From: an uncultured Robiginitomaculum sp.
GTDB taxonomy: Bacteria > Pseudomonadota > Alphaproteobacteria > Caulobacterales > Maricaulaceae
Assembly: GCA_938003555.1 (NCBI GenBank)
Contig: CALKXN010000089.1
Location: forward strand, 1 to 7,573
Direction of reading: 5' to 3'
DNA: 7,573 nucleotides
Position numbers and translations under genes: made by a program. Shown here piece after piece: positions 1 to 6,329 of this stretch. Positions within the stretch are counted from its first letter, which is position 1; each line of letters starts with the position of its first letter. The notes under the pieces were generated by a model. The model had not been told where the DNA came from and made no database searches. It saw nothing but the letters and a program-made list of their open reading frames with translations.

Positions 1-1134
1 CGCGGCGTATCTACGGTCCACCAGAGCGCTCATATAAGCGATAAATACGGTCGCGACGAATCCCGTTGAAAAATTATCTGCAACAATCACTAAGCCTAGA
101 TCAACTAAACTTGCTCCGGTTTGTAAGGCTAACCAAGCAAAGGCCCAATTGGCGAGCACGGCCATGATTGCGCCAATGAGAAGTGTGCGCATCAAGCCAA
201 ATCGAATGCAGAACACACCGCTTACAAATGTACCGACGATGGAAGGCCATGGCCCAAAGATGCCCGTTATGACGCCGACAGCAGTTTTCGTATAGCCAAG
301 CTCTTCGTATAAGGGCTGCGTCATTACCCCCATGGTGAAATCTGAAAGCCGGTAGAATAGTACAAGAAGTAGTACGGGAATGACCCATATTTTGTAACGA
401 CCGACAAATGTCAAAAATGGCTGCGCAACATAACGGTTTACATTATCGGTTAGACTGCCACCTCTAAGGTTTCGACTGTCCGGAGCGGGTTCTTTAACAA
501 ACAGAACAACCAGAATTGTAAGTATCATCAAGGCGGCTGTGAACTGATATGCCGCTCCCCAACTAAACCAATCGGCGAAAACTAAGGCAAAGCCCGCCGT
601 CATAATTGCGCCGCGATAACCCAATTGATATGTCGCCGCGTAGCTTGCTTGCTCTGAGTTTGGCGCGCTTTCGATGCGCCACGCATCAACAGAAATATCA
701 AGTGTGGCTCCGCTATACGCCAGAATAAATGCACCGATAATGATGGGGGTCAAAGACCCTTCCACCCCGGCCGCAGGACTCGCCGTGCTCATGACCAGCA
801 TACCAATTGCTGTGCCTGTAATGGCTAACATCATCCATGATCGACGCTGACCGAATCTTGCAGTTAAAAGCGGAATACGAAAACGATCTACTATGGGCGC
901 CCAAATAAATTTAAAGCCATAAGCCAGACCGATCCAAAAAAAGAACCCAATTGTAGCTTTGTCTATATCTACTTCGGACAGCCATCGGGATAGCTTGGAG
1001 TAGAACATCATAAAGGGAAGACCGGACGCAAAGCCCAATGCCAGCATGGCAAGCATTTTGGGCTGAAAATAAACCGCAAAAGAGCTGAGCCAGGAAGTTT
1101 TATTATGGGTACTTGAGGTATTTGTGTCAGTCAT
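1..1134 (-). CDS. ampG: AmpG-like muropeptide permease (MFS), 3' end cut by the window edge
   Basis: The frame is open for 378 codons from an ATG at 1134 to base 1 with no stop, so the C-terminus lies outside the window. AmpG-family proteins are inner-membrane major-facilitator permeases that import anhydromuropeptides for cell-wall recycling. Visible hallmarks are the N-terminal FQPKMLAMLALGFASGLP (about 23-40), a conserved stretch TIGFFFWIGLAYGFKFIWAP ending in VDR (61-83), and SGATLDISVDAWRIE (141-155), which matches the family's D-I-x-x-D-A-W motif. Many hydrophobic segments follow (about 100-118, 129-145, 175-213, 250-265, 285-335, 345-370). AmpG proteins usually have well over 400 residues, so probably 50-100 are missing. 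No start codon lies between the ATG and the in-frame TAA just upstream. No good Shine-Dalgarno is seen, so translation may depend on the upstream receiver gene 40 bp away. Another AmpG-like MFS substrate is possible. Family call firm, substrate inferred. Confidence 0.85.
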   Translation of the reverse strand, partial: MTDTNTSSTHNKTSWLSSFAVYFQPKMLAMLALGFASGLPFMMFYSKLSRWLSEVDIDKATIGFFFWIGLAYGFKFIWAPIVDRFRIPLLTARFGQRRSWMMLAITGTAIGMLVMSTASPAAGVEGSLTPIIIGAFILAYSGATLDISVDAWRIESAPNSEQASYAATYQLGYRGAIMTAGFALVFADWFSWGAAYQFTAALMILTILVVLFVKEPAPDSRNLRGGSLTDNVNRYVAQPFLTFVGRYKIWVIPVLLLVLFYRLSDFTMGVMTQPLYEELGYTKTAVGVITGIFGPWPSIVGTFVSGVFCIRFGLMRTLLIGAIMAVLANWAFAWLALQTGASLVDLGLVIVADNFSTGFVATVFIAYMSALVDRRYAA

Positions 1135-1174
1135 AGACTGACACTGGCAAAAGCCGCCTTAAGGGTAAAGCAAA

Positions 1175-2452
1175 TTAAGCGGCGTTGCTTTGCGGCTCAG
1201 CTCTTTTCTTTGTCCAGCTTTCGACCATGGCGGTGAGCTCTTCGGCGCTGACAGGTTTGGTCATGAAATCATTCATGCCGCTATCAAAACAGGCATTACG
1301 GTCATCATCAAACGCATTCGCGGTGAGGGCGATAATCGGGAGCTTTTCAGTCTTGGCCCCCATGGCGCGGATTTTGCGCGTGGCCTCTAACCCATCCATA
1401 TTGGGCATGCGCATATCCATAAAGATCAAGTCATAATTGCCATTTTCCATGGCTTTGACGGCTTCAACGCCGTCCTCAACCGTTTCAACGGTGCAGCCTT
1501 CGGCTTCAAGCAATGTCCGCGTCAATAGCGCGTTAATCGCATTGTCTTCGGCGAGCAAAATGTGAAGACCGCCGCCCGTAGAGACGTCTTCTTGCGTCTC
1601 AATAGCGACAGGGGCTGCATCCACCGGATCTTCTTGAGGGGTATTATCTGTCGCGCCAATGGCTTTGGCGATGACAGCATCGCGCCAATTTGACCCAAGC
1701 ACCGCGTCGCCATTTTCAATAGGCAGCGCGCGGCGTTCAAATTCACGCGGCTTGTCTTCAACCGCCTGAACTTGCGCGGGCGGCTGCGGGTCTGATGCAG
1801 CTTGTGGAATTTCAGGCGCAGGCGCAGCCTCGGGCTGCGCTGGCTCTACCGGGTCAGGTGAAAATGCATCCGGTTCAAACTCGCTCGGCGCAAAGGCTTC
1901 CGGTTCAAATGAGGCAACCGGGGCTGGCGCAGGCGCAGCAGGCTCTATGATAGGGGCGTGCTGAACAGGTTCCGGCTCTACGGGCTCATGTTGAATGGGC
2001 TGCGGCGCTGGAGGAATAGCGATTTCGGGCGCGGCCTGTTGGACAGGGGCTGCGGCAGGGGCTTGCTGCGGCGCGGGCGGAATAAATGCCGACGCGGCGG
2101 GCTGAGCCATTTGCGGCTCTATGATCGGTTCACTGATCAGGGGTTCCTGACGGAAGACGGTCACATCGCGGGCGAGCGCGAGCGCATTGCCATCGGCCAT
2201 GGTGACTTCGACCCAATCATAAATGATTTCACCCTCGCCTTCGCCGGCGCGGGTCTCAAAACGATAAGGCAGGCCTTGTGGATTTGGCGCAGGCCAACCC
2301 TGCACAGGATGTCCGGCCCAATTTTCGACTCGTCCGCCATATAATTGCAAAAATGCAGCATTTACGAATATTACGCGGCCCATAGGGTCACGTTTTAATA
2401 GCGGGTCAGGCCAGGGCCACATTTGAGCAGCAAATACATCATCCGGAGACAT
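1175..2452 (-). CDS. PAS-like / Pro-Ala-rich linker / receiver (REC) protein without a kinase domain
   Basis: 425 residues. Residues about 10-102 look like a PAS domain (MGRVIFVNAAFLQLYGG at 24-40, ending in LALARDVTVF at 91-100), as in sensor kinases. Residues about 103-290 form a low-complexity linker rich in Pro, Ala, Glu and Gln with a two-fold decapeptide repeat. Residues about 296-415 are a complete CheY-like receiver: acidic pair E302/D303 in LLAEDN, phospho-acceptor D346 in FMDMRMPNMDG, T377 in ALTAN and K399 in MTKP. All residues needed for phosphorylation are present. No HisKA H-box and no HATPase N, G1 or G2 boxes occur anywhere, so it cannot phosphorylate itself and must get phosphate from another kinase or phosphotransferase. 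There is no output domain and no transmembrane segment, so it is probably cytosolic. The receiver resembles those at the end of alphaproteobacterial hybrid kinases. The start is supported by a GAGGGA site 6 nt upstream. ampG follows 40 bp downstream and may be cotranscribed. Confidence 0.9.
   Translation of the reverse strand: MSPDDVFAAQMWPWPDPLLKRDPMGRVIFVNAAFLQLYGGRVENWAGHPVQGWPAPNPQGLPYRFETRAGEGEGEIIYDWVEVTMADGNALALARDVTVFRQEPLISEPIIEPQMAQPAASAFIPPAPQQAPAAAPVQQAAPEIAIPPAPQPIQHEPVEPEPVQHAPIIEPAAPAPAPVASFEPEAFAPSEFEPDAFSPDPVEPAQPEAAPAPEIPQAASDPQPPAQVQAVEDKPREFERRALPIENGDAVLGSNWRDAVIAKAIGATDNTPQEDPVDAAPVAIETQEDVSTGGGLHILLAEDNAINALLTRTLLEAEGCTVETVEDGVEAVKAMENGNYDLIFMDMRMPNMDGLEATRKIRAMGAKTEKLPIIALTANAFDDDRNACFDSGMNDFMTKPVSAEELTAMVESWTKKRAEPQSNAA
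1853..1912 (-). repeat. Two-unit 30-bp in-frame repeat in the linker of the PAS-REC gene
   Basis: Residues 181-190 (SFEPEAFAPS) and 191-200 (EFEPDAFSPD) are two copies of a decapeptide. At DNA level CGGTTCAAA recurs at 1871-1879 and 1901-1909, exactly 30 bp apart. The repeat sits inside the disordered linker and probably arose by local duplication, a common way for linker length to vary between strains. Confidence 0.7.
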
Positions 2453-2458
2453 CTGGAA

Positions 2459-2464
2459 TCCCTC
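2459..2464 (-). promoter_or_regulatory. Ribosome-binding site of the PAS-REC gene
   Basis: Minus-strand GAGGGA lies 6 nt before the ATG at 2452. It is the best Shine-Dalgarno match among the minus-strand genes here and supports that start. No convincing -35/-10 pair was found in the 102 bp between this gene and comM. Confidence 0.6.
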
Positions 2465-2554
2465 ACTTAGGTCAAAACATAATTCTTAGTGATAAGGGTT
2501 ACAGTGCTATGCTAAACAAGACGTTACCAAGGCTGAATTTATTAATACATATTA

Positions 2555-4129
2555 TTATCGCCCATAATTGCCGCGATGTGGTCGCGGCGCCGCATTTGGC
2601 GTGCGTTGGCTATGGGGGGATGATGCGTGCTGTCCGTTTTGACGCGATCTGCGATGTGAGAGCGCTTCGGCAATATGAAGGCGGTGAACTTTATCTGAGC
2701 GTGATAAATCGGCCAGCGTTCGGGCGACGCGCAGCACGCGGTGATAGCCGCGTGCCGTCAGGCCAAGCGTTTCAGCGGCCTGAACAATCAAGGCCTGTCC
2801 GTCCCGATCCAGCTCGGCCACATGATCCAAGCGATCTTGAGGGAGATGCGCGTTTAAAACGCCCCCATTGCGCTCCATCATAATCTCGCGTGCCTGCGCG
2901 ATGCGCGGCGCAATTTCAGCCGTGCCCTCTTTGGAGGGCGGCAAAGCCAGATCGGCAGGGGTTACGGCGGGAACATCAATTTGAATATCCATGCGATCCA
3001 TAAAGGGGCCTGAAATGCGGGCTTGATAATCCGCGGCGCAGCGCGGCCCGCGGCGACAGGCGATGCCATCTGCTCCGCCGCTGCCGCAGCGGCAGGGATT
3101 CATGGCAGCAATTAGCTGAAAGCGGGCGGGATATTTGATATGGGCATTGGCGCGGGCCACCACGATCTCACCTGTTTCCAAGGGCTGACGCAGACTATCA
3201 ATAACTTGCGGCGTAAATTCAGGCAGCTCGTCCATGAAGAGAACGCCGTGATGAGCGAGGGAGGCTTCGCCGGGCTTAGCGCGGCTCCCCCCGCCCACCA
3301 TAGCGGCCATAGACGCACTATGATGAGGTGATCGAAAGGGACGCACGCGGGATAGTTGTCCGCGCTCAAGCAGACCGGCGACGCTGTGTATCATAGAGAC
3401 ATCCAGCAGTTCGCGCGGCGCAAGCGGCGGCAAGAGACCGGGCAGGCGCGCCGCCAGCATTGATTTGCCGCTCCCGGGCGGGCCGACCATTAAAAGATTA
3501 TGGCCTCCAGTTGCCGCGATTTCTAATGCGCGTTTCGCGGTCTCTTGACCACGGACATCCCGCATGTCGGGCGCGGCGGCGTCATCAATTAAATCGCCGG
3601 CGACGGGGCGAGACAGTAATTGACTGCCTTTAAAATGATTGATGAGTTGCACAAGATTTTGCGGCGCGAGAATATCTAAATCACCGGCCCAGGCGGCCTC
3701 GCCACCATTGCCTTGCGGGCAAATTAATCCCAGCCCGAAACTATTAGCCATAACGGCGGCGGAGAGTGTCCCGGGAACATCAGAGATTGACCCATCAAGT
3801 CCCAGTTCTCCTATGGCGGCGTAGCCTGCCATGATATCTGCTGGAATAACGCCAATGGCCCCCATAATCGCCATTGCGATTGGGAGGTCATAATGAGACC
3901 CCTCTTTGGGCAGATCGGCGGGCGCAAGATTGATAATGATACGATTAGACGGCAAGCGCAGGCCAAGAGATGAAAAGGCGGCGCGAACGCGCTCTCGCGA
4001 TTCCGCGACAGCTTTATCGCCAAGACCGACCACATTAAACATCGGTTTTCCGGGCGTGAGCTGCACCTGAACATGGACGCGGCGCGCTTCTGTGCCTTCA
4101 AAGGCGACGGTAGAAATAGCAACAGACAT
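2555..4129 (-). CDS. comM: ComM/YifB-family AAA+ ATPase (Mg-chelatase-like)
   Basis: 524 residues from the ATG at 4129. The family acts as a hexameric helicase promoting branch migration of incoming DNA during natural transformation. It is widespread, including in species not known to be competent. Domains in order: an N-terminal ChlI-type Lon-protease-like fold (about 15-140, with INLAPADLPKEGSHYDLPIA at 66-85), an AAA+ core with Walker A GPPGSGKS (216-223) and Walker B VLFMDE (296-301), a cysteine cluster (C346, C348, C358, C364, probably metal-binding), the SGPFMDRMD segment with a likely arginine finger (373-381), and a C-terminal helical domain ending near 492. A GTG at 4144 would add five residues, but MSVAISTVAFEG is the usual family start, so I prefer 4129. 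Neither start has a clear Shine-Dalgarno. About 30 unusual residues rich in Arg, His, Pro and Ser follow the last conserved helix. The gene diverges from the EF-hand lipoprotein gene. Confidence 0.95.
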   Translation of the reverse strand: MSVAISTVAFEGTEARRVHVQVQLTPGKPMFNVVGLGDKAVAESRERVRAAFSSLGLRLPSNRIIINLAPADLPKEGSHYDLPIAMAIMGAIGVIPADIMAGYAAIGELGLDGSISDVPGTLSAAVMANSFGLGLICPQGNGGEAAWAGDLDILAPQNLVQLINHFKGSQLLSRPVAGDLIDDAAAPDMRDVRGQETAKRALEIAATGGHNLLMVGPPGSGKSMLAARLPGLLPPLAPRELLDVSMIHSVAGLLERGQLSRVRPFRSPHHSASMAAMVGGGSRAKPGEASLAHHGVLFMDELPEFTPQVIDSLRQPLETGEIVVARANAHIKYPARFQLIAAMNPCRCGSGGADGIACRRGPRCAADYQARISGPFMDRMDIQIDVPAVTPADLALPPSKEGTAEIAPRIAQAREIMMERNGGVLNAHLPQDRLDHVAELDRDGQALIVQAAETLGLTARGYHRVLRVARTLADLSRSDKVHRLHIAEALSHRRSRQNGQHASSPHSQRTPNAAPRPHRGNYGR

Positions 4130-4144
4130 AATGCGTCTAATCAC

Positions 4145-4150
4145 ATTATA
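4145..4150 (-). promoter_or_regulatory. Possible -10 element for comM
   Basis: The minus strand reads TATAAT here, 15 nt before the comM ATG, implying a leader of only about 10 nt. That would fit the lack of a Shine-Dalgarno. No recognisable -35 lies at the proper distance in this 85-bp divergent gap, so this is a weak call on one hexamer in an AT-rich stretch. Confidence 0.25.
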
Positions 4151-4172
4151 AAGAACAAAGCAAGAACTCGTT

Positions 4173-4178
4173 TATAAT
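4173..4178 (+). promoter_or_regulatory. Possible -10 element for the EF-hand lipoprotein gene
   Basis: A perfect TATAAT lies 36 nt upstream of the ATG at 4215, giving a leader of about 30 nt that would include the AAAGGG ribosome site. No good -35 hexamer is visible 16-18 bp upstream, so confidence is low. Confidence 0.35.
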
Positions 4179-4203
4179 ATTGCTCGCAGGCGCTAACTGT
4201 TTT

Positions 4204-4209
4204 AAAGGG
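4204..4209 (+). promoter_or_regulatory. Ribosome-binding site of the EF-hand lipoprotein gene
   Basis: AAAGGG with a 5-nt spacer to the ATG at 4215. It fixes the start, which also gives a well-formed lipoprotein signal peptide. Confidence 0.65.
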
Positions 4210-4214
4210 CAAGC

Positions 4215-4724
4215 ATGATCAAAACACGCTATTCAATATATGCTCTTGCGACGGTTCTCCTTTTGGGGGGATGCCAGACTGTACGGCAGTCTTCTCCTGT
4301 AAAAACGACCGGGCATGTCATGTCTAAAGTTAAGGGTGATGTTGTCGAACTTGTGGATGTCTTTGTCGATTCTGAAAAAGTGGGTCAATATGGACGTCAG
4401 GTCGCGCAGGATTTGTCGCGTCCGGCTGTACGTTTGGCAGGCTCGGTTGGCGCTGTCGCGGCCAAAGGCGACATGGCCTATTTGGATAAAGATGGGGATA
4501 TGCGGCTGACGCTGGATGAATATCGGAATGGTATGACGTCATCCGGTGCCTATCGCCTCGAGGCCTCGCGCCATGATTTAACGGTTGAACGTTTCGTGCG
4601 GGCCGAGTTTTATATAACGGATGTTAATCAAGATGGCTTTATTGATACGCCGGAATTGACAGGTCTACGCCGAAGAGACTTGGCCGATAAACGCGACGCG
4701 ATTCTAAGCTATCGTCCCTATTAA
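4215..4724 (+). CDS. EF-hand calcium-binding lipoprotein
   Basis: 169 residues. The N-terminus is a type II signal peptide: charged MIKTR, hydrophobic core IYALATVLLL and lipobox LGGC with lipidated C20. Q21 follows, so there is no Asp inner-membrane retention signal, and the mature protein is probably on the periplasmic face of the outer membrane. Two canonical 12-residue EF-hand loops are visible. Loop 1 spans 91-102 (D91, D93, D95, E102) and loop 2 spans 136-147 (D136, N138, D140, G141, E147). Both carry the full set of Ca2+ ligands, though loop 1 has Met instead of Gly at position 6. Residues 30-85 are a soluble stretch with no recognised motif. Its specific role is unknown; calcium sensing, calcium buffering or structural use in the envelope are all possible. 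It is transcribed away from comM and meets the C39-like lipoprotein gene head-on, with overlapping stop codons. It may be a single-gene transcript. Confidence 0.9.
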   Translation: MIKTRYSIYALATVLLLGGCQTVRQSSPVKTTGHVMSKVKGDVVELVDVFVDSEKVGQYGRQVAQDLSRPAVRLAGSVGAVAAKGDMAYLDKDGDMRLTLDEYRNGMTSSGAYRLEASRHDLTVERFVRAEFYITDVNQDGFIDTPELTGLRRRDLADKRDAILSYRPY

Positions 4725-5353
4725 GTATCTAATCCGATACACCTAACGGATTCAATTCCGGAGGCCCGCGCCGCGAGCGGGATGGGCGTTTGTAAATTCA
4801 CCATCGGGTCGCGGACATAAAACCCGCGCGGACTGTCCGCGACAACCATCGCCCAATGGCTACGGCGGCTGGGTAATTTGAACTTCACAAGCGGATAATA
4901 GCCATCGGCCATGCAGGCGCGCACATCGGATTCCGTACCTTTTTTGAAAAAGCGCGCCTTGGCTTTGCCATTGGTGACCCGCTCTAAGCCGCTCCAGACC
5001 AGCCAGCCTTGCGCGGTAAATCCGTCCTTGGCCTTGAGGCGAGCATTTAAATCACCGGGATTTGTTGCAAAGCCTAAATTAGACAGGGCCATAGCCGCGG
5101 CCGTCACGAGGCAGCCATCACTGCGCAGCGGCTCAAGGGAGCCGCCCATTTGATGATGCGCCCAGCGCGGATCTTGCTGATGAAAATAGCTGTGATCGGG
5201 CAGTGCCATTTTTGCGTCGCGCATGGCGCTGCTGATGGAAACAGGATGTGTATTGGATATGGATATAGCCGGCTTTGATGGCTTTGGCGCAGATGCGCAG
5301 CCGCATAACATCATAGCGGTCAATGCCGCGCCCCATAACCGATAAAGTTTCAT
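4721..5353 (-). CDS. Lipoprotein with a C39-like papain-fold peptidase domain
   Basis: 210 residues. The signal peptide MKLYRLWGAALTAMMLCGC has a lipobox LCGC with lipidated C19 followed by Ala, suggesting outer-membrane sorting. The mature part matches the C39-like fold (Pfam Peptidase_C39_2 type) by eye: HQQDPRW at 58-64 supplies a likely oxyanion Gln, DGCLVTAAAMAL at 79-90 holds the likely catalytic C81, SHWAMVVADS at 165-174 holds H166, and FYVRDPM at 178-184 holds D182. The triad therefore looks intact. C39 domains in bacteriocin ABC exporters cleave double-glycine leaders, but free-standing exported members like this one have mostly unknown substrates, and envelope protein or peptide processing is only an inference. 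The gene lies 35 bp downstream of the HTH regulator gene, probably in the same transcript. AAGAG, 6 nt before the ATG, is the likely ribosome site and falls in a hairpin. Confidence 0.85.
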   Translation of the reverse strand: MKLYRLWGAALTAMMLCGCASAPKPSKPAISISNTHPVSISSAMRDAKMALPDHSYFHQQDPRWAHHQMGGSLEPLRSDGCLVTAAAMALSNLGFATNPGDLNARLKAKDGFTAQGWLVWSGLERVTNGKAKARFFKKGTESDVRACMADGYYPLVKFKLPSRRSHWAMVVADSPRGFYVRDPMVNLQTPIPLAARASGIESVRCIGLDT

Positions 5354-5358
5354 AGGGG

Positions 5359-5380
5359 GCTCTTAAGCGAAAGAGCTTAA
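5359..5380 (-). promoter_or_regulatory. Two overlapping, mutually exclusive hairpins over the ribosome site of the C39-like gene
   Basis: Read on + coordinates, GCTCTT (5359-5364) pairs with AAGAGC (5371-5376) around a 6-nt loop. TTAAGC (5363-5368) pairs with GCTTAA (5375-5380), also around a 6-nt loop. The arms share bases, so only one stem can form at a time. In the minus-strand transcript the proximal stem buries AAGAG (5360-5364), the likely Shine-Dalgarno of the lipoprotein gene. The distal stem overlaps only two of its bases. No U-run follows, so this is not a typical intrinsic terminator. Confidence 0.4.
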
Positions 5381-5388
5381 AACAGCGT

Positions 5389-5610
5389 TTACTTGGTCTC
5401 GTCGTCGTCGGACTCATAAATAAGCAAATCTGCGGGCTGACAATCGAGCTCTCGGCAGAGCGCTTCGAGGGTCGTAAATCGCACGGCGCGGGCTTTACCA
5501 GTCTTTAAGATCGACAAATTAGCCAGCGTGATTCCCACGCGCTCAGCCAGTTCGGTGAGTGACATTTTCTTCTCAAGAAGGATCATGTCTAGATTGACGC
5601 GTATAGCCAT
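5389..5610 (-). CDS. Small Cro/C1-type (XRE, HTH_26/YozG-like) transcriptional regulator
   Basis: 73 residues, essentially a single helix-turn-helix domain. SLTELAERVGITLANLSILKTGKARAVR begins at residue 17; the LTELAERVGIT helix-turn and the recognition helix around LANLSILKTG (29-38) are typical of the XRE superfamily. FTTLEALCRELDCQPADLL (45-63) is the usual closing helix pair. The tail ESDDDETK is acidic. There is no ligand-binding or dimerisation domain, as in small YozG-type regulators that sit beside DUF2975 membrane proteins. Its ATG follows the stop codon of the DUF2975 gene after only 2 nt (TAA TT ATG) and has no clear Shine-Dalgarno of its own, so translation is probably coupled. 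The DNA target is unknown; autoregulation of this operon is the natural guess. Confidence 0.92.
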   Translation of the reverse strand: MAIRVNLDMILLEKKMSLTELAERVGITLANLSILKTGKARAVRFTTLEALCRELDCQPADLLIYESDDDETK

Positions 5611-5612
5611 AA

Positions 5613-6248
5613 TTATACCGTCAGTTTTTCTTGTTCACGCATAGCAGCGCCTTGACGGAAAACCTGCGCCAGAACAATCAAAATTAGCACCATAGACCAC
5701 ACTTCCCAGCGCAGCGGGATTTCTTTGCTGCCGCTATTCAGGCCCGTAATATCCCCAAACCAGCTATTGGCGAAATTTAAGTCATCCAGTTTCCAGACAT
5801 ATAACATCACCATAAACATCAGCGCCGTGCGAATGGCCTCGCCGATAGCGACCGTCATCCATATCCGGCGCAAACGCGAGGCATTGCGCGGCACAAAGGG
5901 GTCCCCGCGTAATAGGGTTTTAGAAATTTTGCGCAGCTCTTGCAGAACCAAAATGGCGATAATGGCCCCGATGACTTTTACGCCGGTCCATATTGTAATG
6001 ACATTATCGGGAATATCCGCCAGTTTTTCAAAACCGGGAATCATGCCGACCATCGTAAGATAGAGCGCAATACCCATGCCGACCACCATAAGGGCCAGCC
6101 ATATCCAAGCGAGGATTGTCATAAATGAGATGAAAATATCGAGCGCCATAGCAGAGCGCAGGGGTTGTCCATCTAATTCAATGTCATCCATATCCAGATC
6201 AAAATCATCATAATCTTGATCGGACCTGCTTTTAGAGATTTTACGCAT
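5613..6248 (-). CDS. DUF2975-type four-helix membrane protein
   Basis: 211 residues. The N-terminal 30 residues are cytosolic-looking and strikingly acidic (DQDYDDFDLDMDDIELD at 10-26). Four hydrophobic segments follow at about 36-66, 85-104, 129-151 and 184-197. Between the second and third lies ELRKISKTLLRGDPFVPRNA (104-123) followed by SRLRRI, which matches the signature loop of DUF2975 (G-x-P-F...N...LR). The molecular function of DUF2975 proteins is not established. They recur beside a small HTH_26 regulator, as here, which suggests a membrane partner that controls the regulator. GGGCGG (6255-6260 on +) lies 6 nt before the ATG and is a poor ribosome site. The gene is first in the probable operon DUF2975, HTH, C39-like lipoprotein. 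Confidence 0.88.
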   Translation of the reverse strand: MRKISKSRSDQDYDDFDLDMDDIELDGQPLRSAMALDIFISFMTILAWIWLALMVVGMGIALYLTMVGMIPGFEKLADIPDNVITIWTGVKVIGAIIAILVLQELRKISKTLLRGDPFVPRNASRLRRIWMTVAIGEAIRTALMFMVMLYVWKLDDLNFANSWFGDITGLNSGSKEIPLRWEVWSMVLILIVLAQVFRQGAAMREQEKLTV

Positions 6249-6262
6249 TCCAGACCGCCCAT

Positions 6263-6291
6263 TTAATATATCACAGGGTTAGACAATTCAA
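6263..6291 (-). promoter_or_regulatory. Candidate sigma-70-type promoter of the DUF2975 operon
   Basis: On the minus strand TTGAAT (6286-6291) is separated by exactly 17 bp from TATTAA (6263-6268). Transcription would start near 6256, only about 8 nt before the ATG at 6248. The leader would then be nearly absent and would contain little of the weak ribosome site. The spacing is ideal and the hexamers moderate. Confidence 0.4.
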
Positions 6292-6315
6292 ACTTATGTG
6301 GCAAGACAGCAGATT

Positions 6316-6322
6316 AAGAAGG
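6316..6322 (+). promoter_or_regulatory. Ribosome-binding site before the 27-codon ORF at 6330
   Basis: AAGAAGG with a 7-nt spacer to the ATG at 6330 is one of the strongest Shine-Dalgarno matches in the window, yet the reading frame behind it stops after 27 codons. This mismatch suggests the ORF is either a real small protein or the start of a once longer gene. Confidence 0.45.
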
Positions 6323-6329
6323 TTTTATT

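Noticed and set aside
101..388. Open frame on the minus strand in another phase
   Set aside because: It lies wholly inside the AmpG-like gene, whose own phase reads as a continuous membrane permease. The alternative translation is Cys/His/Arg-rich and looks like nothing.
1958..2344. Plus-strand frame of 128 codons antisense to the PAS-REC gene
   Set aside because: Its Arg/Gly-rich sequence is the reverse reading of the Pro/Ala linker and PAS codons, an expected artefact of biased composition.
2509..2883. Plus-strand frame of 124 codons antisense to the end of comM
   Set aside because: The opposite strand encodes the conserved ComM C-terminal domain. The antisense product is Arg/Pro-rich with no motif and no ribosome site.
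4130..4144. GTG start at 4144 for comM
   Set aside because: It adds only MIRRI before the typical family start MSVAIST and has no ribosome site of its own.
4721..5353. C39-like gene as a bacteriocin-leader peptidase system
   Set aside because: There is no ABC transporter, no double-glycine precursor and no radical-SAM or LanM-type maturase nearby, and the protein is an exported lipoprotein, not a cytosolic exporter domain.
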